37,637 nt of DNA from assembly GCF_015207375.1 (NCBI RefSeq), contig NZ_JADEWY010000061.1, forward strand, positions 1 to 37,637, written 5' to 3'. The translations under genes were made by a program, and so were the position numbers. Positions within the stretch are counted from its first letter, which is position 1, and every line of letters begins with the position of its first letter. The DNA comes from Coleofasciculus sp. LEGE 07092. Lineage in GTDB: Bacteria; Cyanobacteriota; Cyanobacteriia; Cyanobacteriales; Coleofasciculaceae. Under the pieces are notes generated by a model. It saw nothing but the letters and a program-made list of their open reading frames with translations. It made no database searches and was not told the DNA's origin. Below, in pieces: positions 1 through 7,755 of the stretch.

Positions 1-27
1 CAGCTCCCCAGCTCCCCAGCTCCCCAG
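1..27. repeat. 9-bp tandem repeat (CAGCTCCCC x3)
   Basis: Three exact head-to-tail copies of CAGCTCCCC sit at the window edge, just past the stop codon of the minus-strand gene at 36-689. The array may continue outside the window. Short tandem repeats of this kind are common between cyanobacterial genes. Confidence 0.8.
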
Positions 28-35
28 CCAATCTG

Positions 36-689
36 TTATCGCTCGTATTCTATATAATCGGTATGCCTATCCTCTAGATGAGGGGGTATAACCTCAGTGC
101 GCCGTCTAGGTGCCGTGGAATAGGGGAGAGCCGTGTAGGGGTTTGGCATCACGTAGGTTGTTCGGGGTGACGGACGTTGTTGTCGTGAAAGCGCTGCTAA
201 CAAACCAACTACGACAACACCGCCACTAATGGTTACTGCCATGCCTCCAAGACCCCAGACTAGACCAGAAAGCAGTGAGTTTTCTTGCTGCTGGGTTTGT
301 GTCAGGGGAGGTGCAGCTTCAATCCGTCCGGGTATAGCATTACCATTGGTTTGTCCCATCAGATTCTCAATAAGGGACTGCTGTTGCTGCATTTGTGCTT
401 TTAGCTGCTCGGTTTCAGTGCGCTGCTGCTCAAGCATGGTTCTGAGATTTTCTACCGTCAACTGCTGCTGTTCCCAATCATTGGCTGCGAAACCTGGTGC
501 AGTCGGCGTCGGGCTAGGCGTATTTGTCCCATAAGGATTATAGGGATTATACGGATTGGCTGGTGAGATTGGCGCTGGTTGGGAAGGAGGCAGATTAGCA
601 ACGCCCAGACCTTCTCCCCCTTTCAGCATGAATAAAACCGCCACCCCAGCGAAGGCAGCCCCTGTCAGGAATGCCATACCATCACTCAT
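36..689 (-). CDS. Hypothetical membrane protein with Gln-rich coiled coil
   Basis: A 217-residue protein I do not recognise. A hydrophobic segment near residues 6-23 is followed by a Pro/Asn-rich low-complexity stretch with repeated NPYNPY (about 35-65). A Gln/Glu-rich heptad-like region (about 72-112) is likely a coiled coil. A second strong membrane segment lies at about 139-165, and the tail is Arg-rich and basic. The layout suggests an inner-membrane protein with both ends anchored and a coiled-coil loop between. The ATG at 689 is preceded by a purine-rich GAGAGG sequence, which supports the start. The gene stands alone, and no function can be inferred. Confidence 0.7.
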   Translation of the reverse strand: MSDGMAFLTGAAFAGVAVLFMLKGGEGLGVANLPPSQPAPISPANPYNPYNPYGTNTPSPTPTAPGFAANDWEQQQLTVENLRTMLEQQRTETEQLKAQMQQQQSLIENLMGQTNGNAIPGRIEAAPPLTQTQQQENSLLSGLVWGLGGMAVTISGGVVVVGLLAALSRQQRPSPRTTYVMPNPYTALPYSTAPRRRTEVIPPHLEDRHTDYIEYER

Positions 690-1299
690 CGCTCTTACCT
701 CTCAACTGAAACTGAATTATATCGAGTTGTAACTGATGCCGTCTGACCCTCATTATTGGGAGTTTACTCCTCTGTTAATTTATACGCCATTGACTCCCTT
801 GGGGTAGGTGGTCGTTTTTTTTACTTAAACTCCGTCTTTAAATTCAAAACTACATTGGCTAAATTGTCTACTAAATTGTCTACCTTAAGGCATCTTAAAA
901 TTTTATGAGCTCTAATAAGCCCTCTTTATAGAATAGAAATTTGCAGACTCCTGCCGCCAGCTTGTCTCAATCCCCAGTTTTCTGAATCGAACAGTATCGG
1001 GTTCTCAGCTTTGTTGCTGCACTACTGCCGTTATACCAAAACCATTATCTCCAATCCGGAGGGCTATCCTTATCAATGGACTCGTGCATAAGCTTCCCAA
1101 GCTCAAAGCGATATCAGATTGAGCAAGGGTTCCTCTAAGGCGCTTTAATCGGTCAGTACGTCATCAAGTGCGATCGCATTACTCAACACAAATTAATCCT
1201 GACCCTATAGCTCACTATTTGAAATCTATTAATAGTTACCGCATTTTAGCGGCAGTTGTATCCCTAACTAGAGAGTCCGAGCGACTCCCCCTGTGCGAT
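690..1299. other. Intergenic region between divergent genes
   Basis: No convincing gene. The stretch is AT-rich near 780-930 and probably holds promoters for the flanking divergent genes, but no clear -10/-35 pair stands out. A reading frame open from a GTG at 1168, inside a HIP1 site, runs into the gene called at 1300. It is treated as an unlikely N-terminal extension. Confidence 0.4.
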
Positions 1300-1581
1300 A
1301 TGTTACTAACACGCCAACAAATCAAAGCCAAGAAACGCAATGCCAAACGGCTTGGTCAATTACTCAAAGATGCCAGGAGAGAACTTGAGCAAACTGTCGC
1401 AGCTCTTGAAGATACTGCCCTCGTGGATGGCAGTTTAGAAATGGCAGATATTTCAGGTTCGCAAAATATCAACTCCCTGATTGGGCAAATTCTGGCAATT
1501 GCCAATGAATGGAGTAGACTCAACCATTTTGAAATTGAGGAAAAATTAGACCAGATTGAGGGAAAATTTTATCAAAACTAA
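1300..1581 (+). CDS. Small hypothetical helical protein
   Basis: A 93-residue product from the ATG at 1300. It is basic at the N terminus (KAKKRNAKR), then largely amphipathic helix with many Glu and Leu. The frame is open upstream to a GTG at 1168, which would give 137 residues, but that start lies inside a HIP1 octamer and the extra residues look uncharacteristic. The shorter form is therefore preferred. There is no obvious ribosome-binding site before either start. I do not recognise the family. The gene ends in convergent orientation with the gene at 1674-2681. Confidence 0.45.
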   Translation: MLLTRQQIKAKKRNAKRLGQLLKDARRELEQTVAALEDTALVDGSLEMADISGSQNINSLIGQILAIANEWSRLNHFEIEEKLDQIEGKFYQN

Positions 1582-1607
1582 AACCAAAGCCCTAAAAAAA
1601 CATTGCC

Positions 1608-1632
1608 CCCCTCTCCCTTCTTGGAAGAGGGG
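1608..1632. terminator. Possible bidirectional terminator hairpin
   Basis: CCCCTCT (1608-1614) and AGAGGGG (1626-1632) form a perfect 7-bp stem with an 11-nt loop between two convergent genes. The preceding run of A residues (1594-1600) would read as a U-tract for minus-strand transcripts. The position and shape fit a shared terminator, but the hairpin could also be a dispersed repeat. Confidence 0.4.
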
Positions 1633-1673
1633 TTGAAAGTAAGGGTGAAGCACGATCGCCTCTACTGATTCTG

Positions 1674-2681
1674 CTACTGTGGGGATTCTATCGTCATTTC
1701 TATAGACGAAACCATGTTTACCAGGGTTTCTTGGTCGGTGTTAGGATCTGTTATCGCAAACTCCATATTAGAAAGCGTAGACATAACCCCACTAACAGGC
1801 ATAATTTGATTCAAGTTCGCCGTCATGGTTCCAGTAGTCTGCATAGAGAACGACTTGATATCAAAATCCACATTAGGAGGCAGTCCCGGCAAGTTCAACT
1901 CGCTAGCGGTTTCGGGATCGGCTTGTTGTTCCATTTTCATACTCAATACAACCGCACCATCCTGAAAATCCTCCAACTCATACAAAATTCTGACATTATC
2001 TAAGGGTAAGCCTGTACCAGGAACAGAACTCGTAACTAACCATTGAGCCCCCACTCCTACGGGTTCCTCTGGAAACGGTGCCGCTGATAATTGCTCTAAG
2101 GAACTCAGCATCTGATCCATCCACTGCTTGAGGCTGGGATCGATAGTCTCAGGTAAGGCTACCTTCACATCTTGGACAGTTCCTTGGTTCGTGATAACGT
2201 AAGAAATCTCTACATCCTTTAGTTGTTCAAGTTGCGATCGCATAACCTCAACCAATTCTTGTGGTGCTGTTTTATCTGACGCCACATCAATATCTACATA
2301 AGACATTTGGACGCGAATATCCCCATCAGCATTGATTTCCGTAACATCTGCCTCAACGGTCATTGTAATGGGTGGCAAATCCATCGTCGGCATCACCTGA
2401 CCGTCGATAGTTCCCCGCATATCCATATTCATCGTCATGACAGTTGTTTGCTGGGTGTTTACCCCTGGGGTAAACCGCAACTGCTGTCTCGGTTGTTCGC
2501 CTGCTGTCAGCAGTTCGATTGTGGTTTGTGCAGGTTCTACAGGGGCAGCGCTTTCCGTAGAATCTGGGGGAACTTGGGAAACCACTAATGGTGCTTGTGT
2601 ACTAGCGGGTGTAGGGGGCGGTGTTGTCCCCAATCCAGCAAGCAGAAAGACAAGAGAACTTAGGAATAATGGTTTTTTCAT
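1674..2681 (-). CDS. Secreted hypothetical protein (possibly DUF6263-like)
   Basis: A 335-residue protein. The N terminus MKKPLFLSSLVFLLAGLG is a typical signal peptide, followed by a Pro/Thr/Gln linker (about 20-55). The mature part is rich in beta-strand patterns with many Met and Thr residues, for example the segments around TVMTMNMDMRG and GTMTANLNQIMP. It lacks Cys at the expected lipobox position, so it is probably a soluble periplasmic protein. The strand-rich pattern resembles the DUF6263 group of bacterial envelope proteins, but this is only an impression. Function is unknown and there are no operon partners. Confidence 0.7.
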   Translation of the reverse strand: MKKPLFLSSLVFLLAGLGTTPPPTPASTQAPLVVSQVPPDSTESAAPVEPAQTTIELLTAGEQPRQQLRFTPGVNTQQTTVMTMNMDMRGTIDGQVMPTMDLPPITMTVEADVTEINADGDIRVQMSYVDIDVASDKTAPQELVEVMRSQLEQLKDVEISYVITNQGTVQDVKVALPETIDPSLKQWMDQMLSSLEQLSAAPFPEEPVGVGAQWLVTSSVPGTGLPLDNVRILYELEDFQDGAVVLSMKMEQQADPETASELNLPGLPPNVDFDIKSFSMQTTGTMTANLNQIMPVSGVMSTLSNMEFAITDPNTDQETLVNMVSSIEMTIESPQ

Positions 2682-3338
2682 GGGATTACTCTGAAATTTT
2701 GCTAAAAAACTTAGGTGTAGGAACTAAGCGTTACCTAAACATTACTGACAAGACAGGATAAAAAACTTGTTCCTGATTTATTCCACCGATTGAGAGCAAA
2801 TCTTTCTTATTGTCTCTCCTTTTGCCAAGAATGCCATCACTCAAGGGGAGAATCTCAGTTGAAGAAGGCAGAAGGGAGAGGTTGGAAAGGTCACTTTTCA
2901 CGTTAGAAAACAGCCTAAATCATTTCTCTAGCTGGAAATATTCCTGAAAACTGAATCAAATGCCTGAAATAACGAATAGAAGAAGATTAGTCGTCTATTC
3001 CAGTCACTAGGAATCACTATCTCCCATCGCCTGCCAATATCCTTGTGACTGACTACCAGCAAAGCTGCATCTTACCTTGGCACAGGTACGTCGATTTCCG
3101 ACAACAACAGGTACAGCGATGCACCCTAAGAGGATGTATGAAAAGTTATTTTTGACACGCTTACTTACTGACGATCCCCCTAAATTCCCCTTGAAACGAG
3201 GGGCTAGGGGGGATTGGACGCTTCACAACTGAAGATTCCCCTAAGTCGAAGAGGCTTATTAGCGGCAGCTTTTTAAGTCTCTTTCAGCTTTTTTACGTCA
3301 CGTTCCGTTTTTTGTTATTTAGTTTGAAGAGATAAACC
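2682..3338. other. Long intergenic region with a C/G-rich inverted repeat
   Basis: No gene is supported over about 650 bp. Its one structured element is the inverted repeat at 3174-3214, listed separately. The AT-rich part just upstream of 3339 may hold the promoter of that gene. The rest has no recognisable feature. Confidence 0.5.
3174..3214. repeat. C/G-run inverted repeat (dispersed cyanobacterial element)
   Basis: The arms ATCCCCCTA (3174-3182) and TAGGGGGGAT (3205-3214), with inner CCCC and GGGG runs, can fold into a long hairpin. A related CCCCCC/GGGGGG element followed by CTAGGGGGG occurs at 10937-10967. Elements with this C-run/G-run layout are common between cyanobacterial genes; their function is not established. 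Confidence 0.6.
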
Positions 3339-3734
3339 ATGATCATTTCGACGGCAAACACACTTATATTGTTTGTGTCATTAGCGATAGGCTCCGTGAT
3401 TCAGCTTACCCTTATTCACAATACAGGAGTAGGGTTGGGAACTTCTTTTATTTTAGAGAGAAATAGTCCCAGTTATCTATCGTCTGCTGCCTTCGCTTCA
3501 CCCCTATTGTCCCCTTCAGCGAGGGAAGAACAAACTGGAGATTGCCGACGCTTAGATGTATGCACTATTAGTGGTGATAAAAAAAATATTGGTTCTAAGA
3601 CTTTGTTGCTGGTCAAGAAACCGAGTCAGATACACCTAGTTTTTAGGATATCACAACCATCAGCGTTTGTCCTGTCTGATAGAGAGGAACAGACAGAAGA
3701 TTGTCGCCGTTTGGAAACCTGCGGTGTTAGTTAA
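3339..3734 (+). CDS. Small exported protein with duplicated DCRRLxxC motif
   Basis: A 131-residue protein of unknown function. Its N terminus (about residues 5-28) is hydrophobic and could be a signal peptide or membrane anchor. Two copies of an 18-residue unit, REEQT-x-DCRRL-x-x-C plus flanks, lie at about 61-78 and 114-131, so the protein ends with the second copy. Each copy has a Cys pair spaced by five residues (C69/C75 and C122/C128), which could form disulfides outside the cell. An AGAGAT purine stretch lies 6-11 bp before the ATG. The gene converges with the transposase fragment at 3731-3958, overlapping it by 4 bp. Confidence 0.5.
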   Translation: MIISTANTLILFVSLAIGSVIQLTLIHNTGVGLGTSFILERNSPSYLSSAAFASPLLSPSAREEQTGDCRRLDVCTISGDKKNIGSKTLLLVKKPSQIHLVFRISQPSAFVLSDREEQTEDCRRLETCGVS

Positions 3735-3958
3735 CCGAATAGTTTTGCTCTTTCTTTACCGTTCAAGGCTTCGACTTCTTTTTCTGTTAATTTATTGTTT
3801 TTGGATACATTAATAACATCACTGTGAGTGACTTGTTTGGTTATACCATGAGCATATCTATGAGTGAATAGCTTTTTGTTACCAACAAACTCCAAATTTT
3901 CACTAAAAGGTTTTTGACAATTTTCACACTTAAATCTTCGACGATTTACGTAAAGCAT
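3731..3958 (-). pseudogene. ISL3-family transposase fragment (zinc-finger and HTH part)
   Basis: A 75-codon fragment. The translated VNRRRFKCENCQKPFSE carries the CxxC zinc-finger signature typical of the N-terminal zf-ISL3 region, followed by a helix-turn-helix-like segment and LTEKEVEAL. The catalytic DDE domain is absent and the protein stops after about 75 residues, so it is a remnant, not a functional transposase. Its upstream end abuts the truncated xisH remnant at about 3960-3970, suggesting that the insertion or a later deletion removed the 5' part of xisH. No terminal inverted repeats were identified. Confidence 0.65.
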
Positions 3959-3969
3959 TACTTCTCGTT

Positions 3970-4380
3970 CGGGTTGAGCTGGGTGCAGAGCGATTGCTTG
4001 CAGCAGAACGAGCCGGAGAGAAAATAGCAGTCGAGATCAAAAGCTTTTTGAATCCTTCTGCGATCACAGATTTTTACGGCGCATTGGGGCAGTTTCTCAG
4101 TTATCGTCTTGCTTTGGAGTCTGTTGAGCCAGAACGGAGCCTATACTTGGCAGTTCCAGTTGATGTTTACCAAACGTTTTTTCAATACGAATTCACTCAA
4201 ACTGCGGTACAACGGTATCAGGTCTTGATAATTGTATATGACCGAATGGCACTGAAATAAGCCTCAAAGGATAGCTGAAAGCCTTGAAAATGCGTAGGCT
4301 GGACACTGCCCACCATCTTTAAGTCAGTGCCATTCGTATATGACCCAGTTAATGAGGTGATAGTGCAATGGACAAGGTAG
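3970..4380 (+). pseudogene. xisH: XisH (fdxN-element excision controlling factor), 5'-truncated and interrupted
   Basis: Translation from about 3970 gives VELGAERLLAAERAGEKIA and then VEIKSF, recognisable as the middle of XisH. The E-x-K of its PD-(D/E)XK nuclease fold (VEIKS) is kept. The N-terminal third, with the first catalytic Asp region, is missing and replaced by an ISL3 scrap. The 3' end is split: after IIVYD a 92-bp insertion brings a stop at 4258-4260, and the original ending VYDPVNEVIVQWTR resumes at 4336 and stops at 4378-4380, overlapping the xisI start in the usual way. XisH works with XisI in excision of the fdxN element in heterocyst formers; homologues are widespread in other cyanobacteria. 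This copy is almost certainly inactive. Confidence 0.85.
4244..4335. mobile_element. MITE-like insertion with target-site duplication inside xisH
   Basis: A ~92-bp segment bounded by perfect 12-bp inverted repeats, GAATGGCACTGA (4244-4255) and TCAGTGCCATTC (4324-4335). It is flanked by the direct repeat GTATATGACC (4234-4243 and 4336-4345). The exact split between terminal repeat and target duplication is ambiguous by 1-2 bases, so the duplication is 8-10 bp. Removing the element and one repeat restores the natural XisH C terminus in frame. It encodes no protein, so it must have been moved by a transposase elsewhere. The parental IS family was not identified. Confidence 0.85.
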
Positions 4381-4703
4381 CTCAATATCGGGAGTACATT
4401 CAAATATTACTGAGTCAGTACGCCAAGGATGATGTTTCGGATGATGAAGTCGAAGTGCAACTTATCTTGGACACGGAGCGGGATCATTATCAATGGATGA
4501 ATGTGGGATGGCAACAGCTTAACCGAGTTTATCGTTGTATTGTCCATTTTGATATCAAAGACGGAAAAATTTGGCTTCAGCAGAATCTGACAGACCAGAA
4601 TCCTGCTGAGGATTTGGTTGAAATGGGTGTCAAGAGAGAAGATATTGTGTTGGGTTTACAGCCTGCTTACAAACGGCAGTACACAGAGTATGGTGCTGCT
4701 TGA
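4368..4703 (+). CDS. xisI: XisI family protein
   Basis: A 111-residue protein of full normal length for XisI. It shows the family's typical N terminus (MDKVAQYREYIQILL) and central region (VGWQQLNRVYRCIVHFDIKDGKIW), and ends near the expected QYTEYGAA-type tail. XisI is the partner of XisH, first described as a factor controlling excision of the nif-region fdxN element; the pair is often found as an accessory module in cyanobacteria. The start overlaps the old xisH stop (ATG at 4368, stop at 4378-4380), a coupled arrangement. Because xisH is broken here, translation of xisI now has to initiate on its own, and the protein has no local partner. Confidence 0.9.
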   Translation: MDKVAQYREYIQILLSQYAKDDVSDDEVEVQLILDTERDHYQWMNVGWQQLNRVYRCIVHFDIKDGKIWLQQNLTDQNPAEDLVEMGVKREDIVLGLQPAYKRQYTEYGAA

Positions 4704-5012
4704 ACAATGCCCATGAACCCAATATGCGATCGCCTGTTCTTGTAGGTCGGGTTGCAGGATGAAACCCGACACTCATCACTGCTTCTCAACCTCAAACAAG
4801 AGTGCGATCGCCCAATGGAGTCATGTTTGGTTTCACGTCACCTACTGATTCACAAGCAAGGGCTTGACAGTCTCAACCCAACCTACAGCGAGGGGCGATC
4901 GCACTCGTTTCTGCTCCGCCAAGAGATAGATGTAAATGGGCAGGTTTCATGGTGATATGCTAAACCTGTTGATATCAATTATGAGTATTTTAGTACTAGC
5001 AGTCAGCATGTT
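4704..5012. other. Intergenic region with HIP1 sites and a short hairpin
   Basis: No gene supported. Three HIP1 octamers (GCGATCGC) lie within about 180 bp, together with the hairpin at 4746-4770. A reading frame at 4752-4955 is open but reads through these repeats and is not believed. The promoter for the gene at 5013 probably lies near 4960-5000. Confidence 0.5.
4746..4770. repeat. Inverted repeat of the GGGTT/AACCC type
   Basis: GTCGGGTT (4746-4753) pairs perfectly with AACCCGAC (4763-4770) around a 9-nt loop. A similar hairpin with GGGTT and AACCC arms occurs at about 24051-24080. Such small dispersed repeats are common in cyanobacterial intergenic DNA. Confidence 0.55.
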
Positions 5013-6296
5013 ATGAATTCTCCTCTTATTAGGGACATCCCCAGCATTGCCAAAAATCTCAAAAATGCGAGAGATATGGCTACATTCAAACGCATTATGC
5101 CTTTCTGTCGTCCCTTTCTAAAATTATTAGGTGCTGATGTACAGAAAATGGATGATGCTTTAGCCAACGTTGATGATCTTGTTCGACAAATAGAAGAAAT
5201 GTCTCAGATACCTGATCGTTTCAACGATATATTTGCTTCGCGTGGTTGGATCATTTACGACTTGCTTAACCTTGAGGTAGCCAAGAATGCAATCGCAAAA
5301 GCAGAGTCAGGAGACATAGATGGTGCTGAAACTGATTTAGTGGACTATTACGATGCAGAGACAGTGAGATGGAAATTACAGACCATGAAGGGAATCCGCG
5401 CCTTCCATCCAAGAGTGGCTCTTGCTCAAAAAGCTCTGATTGATTATGAAGAAGAACGTTGTCATGCATGTGTTCCAGTTGTATTGTCACTGCTTGATGG
5501 TTTAGTGAATGAGCTGCAAGAAAAACGAAGAGGCTTTTTCGCTGAAGAAGTTGATCTTACGGCGTGGGATTCTATTTCGGCTCATAGTAGTGGATTGAAT
5601 GTATTAGTAAGAATATTTCAAAAAGGTCGGTATAAAACTACAATTGAGTCACTTACTATCCCATATCGCAATGGAATTATGCATGGAATGGATCTTGGTT
5701 ATGACAACAAGATAGTTGCAGCTAAAGCATGGGCAGCTTTGTTTGCTACTCGTGATTGGGCATTGAAAGCTGAAAAAGGCTTGGTTGAGGCTCAGCCAGA
5801 AGAACCACAAAAAAGCTGGAAAGAGATTTTGGAGCAGCTACGCAAAAATCGAGGAAATAAAGAGAAGTTGGAACAATGGAAACCCAGGGATATTAAAGTT
5901 GGTATTGATGTCCCCGCAAGTGGTGCGCCAAAGCTTTTTGCTGATACAACTCCTGAGAAGCAACTTGCGAAGTACTTGAATTTTTGGATGGTTAAGAACT
6001 ACGGTTATATGGCTGAGTGTTTATCCTCCAAAATGGGACCACCTGCCAAACAAGCACCCGCACGTCTTCGTCAATCCTTTTCATGCAAGGCTCTAAAAGC
6101 CTTTAAGTTTGTCTCAATCCAGGATCATGCGGCAGCCCTCTCAATCATCTCGACTAATCTAGTGTTTGAAGAATATGGAGAAGAAGTATTAAAATCATTT
6201 GATTTCCGTTTAATAAATGAGGATTCCCAAGGTAATCCTGAAGTATCTGGTACACCAGGCAGTGATTGGAAAATCATTAATTGGGCACTTTATTGA
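5013..6296 (+). CDS. HEPN-like hypothetical protein
   Basis: A 427-residue soluble protein. I do not recognise the full-length family. Residues 140-255 are helical and contain RNGIMH (R219 to H224), an R-x4-H motif in the context PYRNGIMHGMDLGYDNK. This matches the catalytic signature of HEPN ribonucleases, which are frequent in abortive-infection and toxin systems. The N-terminal 130 residues are helical, and the C-terminal part (about 315-427) looks like a separate alpha/beta domain, possibly NTF2- or nuclear-transport-like, though that is a guess. The gene sits between a broken xisHI pair and a toxin-antitoxin module, a setting that fits defence. The HEPN call rests on one short motif, so it is tentative. 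Confidence 0.6.
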   Translation: MNSPLIRDIPSIAKNLKNARDMATFKRIMPFCRPFLKLLGADVQKMDDALANVDDLVRQIEEMSQIPDRFNDIFASRGWIIYDLLNLEVAKNAIAKAESGDIDGAETDLVDYYDAETVRWKLQTMKGIRAFHPRVALAQKALIDYEEERCHACVPVVLSLLDGLVNELQEKRRGFFAEEVDLTAWDSISAHSSGLNVLVRIFQKGRYKTTIESLTIPYRNGIMHGMDLGYDNKIVAAKAWAALFATRDWALKAEKGLVEAQPEEPQKSWKEILEQLRKNRGNKEKLEQWKPRDIKVGIDVPASGAPKLFADTTPEKQLAKYLNFWMVKNYGYMAECLSSKMGPPAKQAPARLRQSFSCKALKAFKFVSIQDHAAALSIISTNLVFEEYGEEVLKSFDFRLINEDSQGNPEVSGTPGSDWKIINWALY

Positions 6297-6597
6297 ATTA
6301 GCTGAGAAGCGGCCTAATAATTGCGTCTCGCAGACTAGGGAATTAGGGGTGAAGCTGATTTGCCGAAATTGTTCTGAAATCTGCCCTACCTTGTCGTGCT
6401 AGAGAACATGCCAGACGTCTGATCGGATCAGATTTATGAAGTGGTCGATGTTTTATGATACCTTACCATTCTTTCTGGTGCCAGGGATATGGAGGCTATC
6501 AAGTTTGTTTAGCTGCGGTAGATCAGCAGAGGAGGAAACAATATCGTTATCGGTGATAAACTTGAAGCAAGACACCAATTGCGATGGTGAGGTCAGC
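6297..6597. other. Intergenic region
   Basis: No gene supported. The frame that leads into the antitoxin is open from 6436 on, but the added residues look random and the antitoxin family begins at the ATG at 6598. The AGGAGG at about 6530 is too far from that ATG to serve it. Confidence 0.4.
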
Positions 6598-6825
6598 ATG
6601 AACACAGAGTTCACTCAAATGTTTGAGTTAACCCTCTCGGAAAAACTACAACTGCTGGAAGATTTATGGGACAGCATTGCCCAAATTCCAGAGCAAATTC
6701 CTGTGCTTGATTGGCAAAAAGAAGAGCTGGCAAAGAGAAAGGATACCTATTTGCAGAATCCTGGCTCAGGTAGTTCATGGGAAGCAGCCAAGGAGCGAAT
6801 TCGCAACGGACAGTATGGTGCTTAG
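6598..6825 (+). CDS. Putative addiction-module antitoxin (Unstab_antitox family)
   Basis: A 75-residue protein starting at the ATG at 6598. It shows the family's typical pattern: an N-terminal helix with LTLSEKLQLLEDLWDSIA, then a short acidic linker and the tail LAKRKDTYLQNPGSGSSWEAAKERIR. These antitoxins (putative addiction module component, TIGR02574/PF09720) bind and neutralise RelE/ParE-type toxins. The stop codon at 6823-6825 lies inside the toxin gene, giving an 11-bp overlap and tight translational coupling. The frame is open further upstream, but the family alignment supports this start. Confidence 0.85.
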   Translation: MNTEFTQMFELTLSEKLQLLEDLWDSIAQIPEQIPVLDWQKEELAKRKDTYLQNPGSGSSWEAAKERIRNGQYGA

Positions 6826-7123
6826 AAATCTGATCATTCTGCCAGAGGCGGAACGGGATGTAGCCCAAGCTTATGTTTGGTATGAAGAACAAGAATTTGG
6901 TTTGGGCGAAGAGTTTCTTCGTTGTGTCGATGCTTGCATTCAGTTTATCCGGCGAAATCCGGAAATGTATCAGGTAATGCATGAAAGCTATCGAAGGGCT
7001 GTCGTTCGGCGCTTTCCCTATGTTGTTTTTTATGAACATTCAGACATCACAGTTATAGTTTATGCCGTTTTCCACTGCTCTCAAGACCCGAAGAAATGGC
7101 GTAGTCGGTTGTCGAAAGGTTAA
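6815..7123 (+). CDS. RelE/ParE family toxin
   Basis: A 102-residue protein from the ATG at 6815, overlapping the antitoxin by 11 bp. The sequence fits the ParE/RelE fold: an N-terminal strand (LRNLIILPEAERDVAQAYVWY), two helices, then RRAVVRRFPYVVFYEHSD and a final strand (ITVIVYAVFHCSQDPKKW). RelE members cleave mRNA in the ribosome and ParE members poison gyrase; the sequence alone does not say which this one does. The pair forms a complete type II toxin-antitoxin module. The RR-x-FPYVVFY and H-x-x-x-DP-x-x-W elements are typical of the plasmid-stabilisation ParE branch. Confidence 0.85.
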   Translation: MVLRNLIILPEAERDVAQAYVWYEEQEFGLGEEFLRCVDACIQFIRRNPEMYQVMHESYRRAVVRRFPYVVFYEHSDITVIVYAVFHCSQDPKKWRSRLSKG

Positions 7124-7137
7124 TCATTGAAAGTTCT

Positions 7138-7159
7138 AAAGAATCATCCTGGATTCTTT
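7138..7159 (+). terminator. Possible terminator hairpin after the toxin gene
   Basis: AAAGAATC (7138-7145) and GATTCTTT (7152-7159) form a perfect 8-bp stem with a 6-nt loop, 15 bp after the toxin stop. The stem is AT-rich and ends in TTT, so it could act as a weak terminator. Confidence 0.4.
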
Positions 7160-7203
7160 GAATAACATATCCAATAAATAACAATTTTAGATTCTGTTGT
7201 TTA

Positions 7204-7596
7204 ATGTACAAATACCCTCGCACCCCTCATATTCAAGGTTCACGGCTCCAACCGGGGGATGAAGATTTGGATAGCCTGCCTTTCAGCGCGATCGCGTCTC
7301 AATATGTGACAGTCGAAGAAAAAGTGGATGGAGCCAATGCTGCCATAAGTTTTAGTCGGGATGGGCAAATGCTGTTGCAAAGCCGGGGACATTATTTAAC
7401 CAGAGGAGAGCGGGAAAAGCACTTTAACTTGTTCAAACAATGGGCGTACAGCCATACTGGAACGTTCTGGGAGGTGCTGGGTACTCGCTAAATCCTCTAT
7501 GGCGAATGGCTCTATGCCAAACACACCGTCTTGTACGACGCCTTACCTCATTATTTCTTGGAAAAACTCTCTTCGTCTATCGTTCAAGTTGGTTAG
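7204..7596 (+). pseudogene. RNA ligase family protein, nonsense and frameshift wreck (copy 1)
   Basis: The ATG at 7204 begins a recognisable RNA ligase: MYKYPRTPHIQGSRLQPGDE, then the nucleotidyl-transfer motif EEKVDGAN (K-x-DG, the lysine that becomes AMP-linked) at about residues 38-45. A TAA at 7489-7491 stands where the family has DRY, after which the same frame continues with the expected ILYGEWLYAKHTVLYDALPH to about 7560. The downstream part has a frame disruption and further stops, and the C-terminal half is not recognisable. The gene is therefore dead. Ligases of this type usually sit next to a polynucleotide-kinase-type gene and repair cut RNA; a fragment of such a kinase survives at 8699-8986. 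Confidence 0.8.
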
Positions 7597-7755
7597 TCTC
7601 CGCTCAACCGGAACGTTAGATTGCTGAATTCTTGGTTGGGTTCTAACCGAAAGTTTGTCAATATTCTGGGGCAAAGCAATCAGAGGTTTGATTCGTCGTA
7701 TGTATCACATACTCGATTTGGTAGACTTGAGGCATTAATTGGACTCAGTTGACCT

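Noticed and set aside
2437-2694. Plus-strand frame opposite the secreted protein at 1674-2681
   Set aside because: Antisense shadow of a Thr/Pro/Gln-rich N terminus.
4218-4403. 61-codon minus-strand frame across the MITE
   Set aside because: It spans the element and parts of xisH and xisI antisense; no transposase features are visible.
4752-4955. 67-codon frame downstream of xisI
   Set aside because: It runs through a dispersed hairpin and several HIP1 sites, has no ribosome-binding site, and its sequence looks random.
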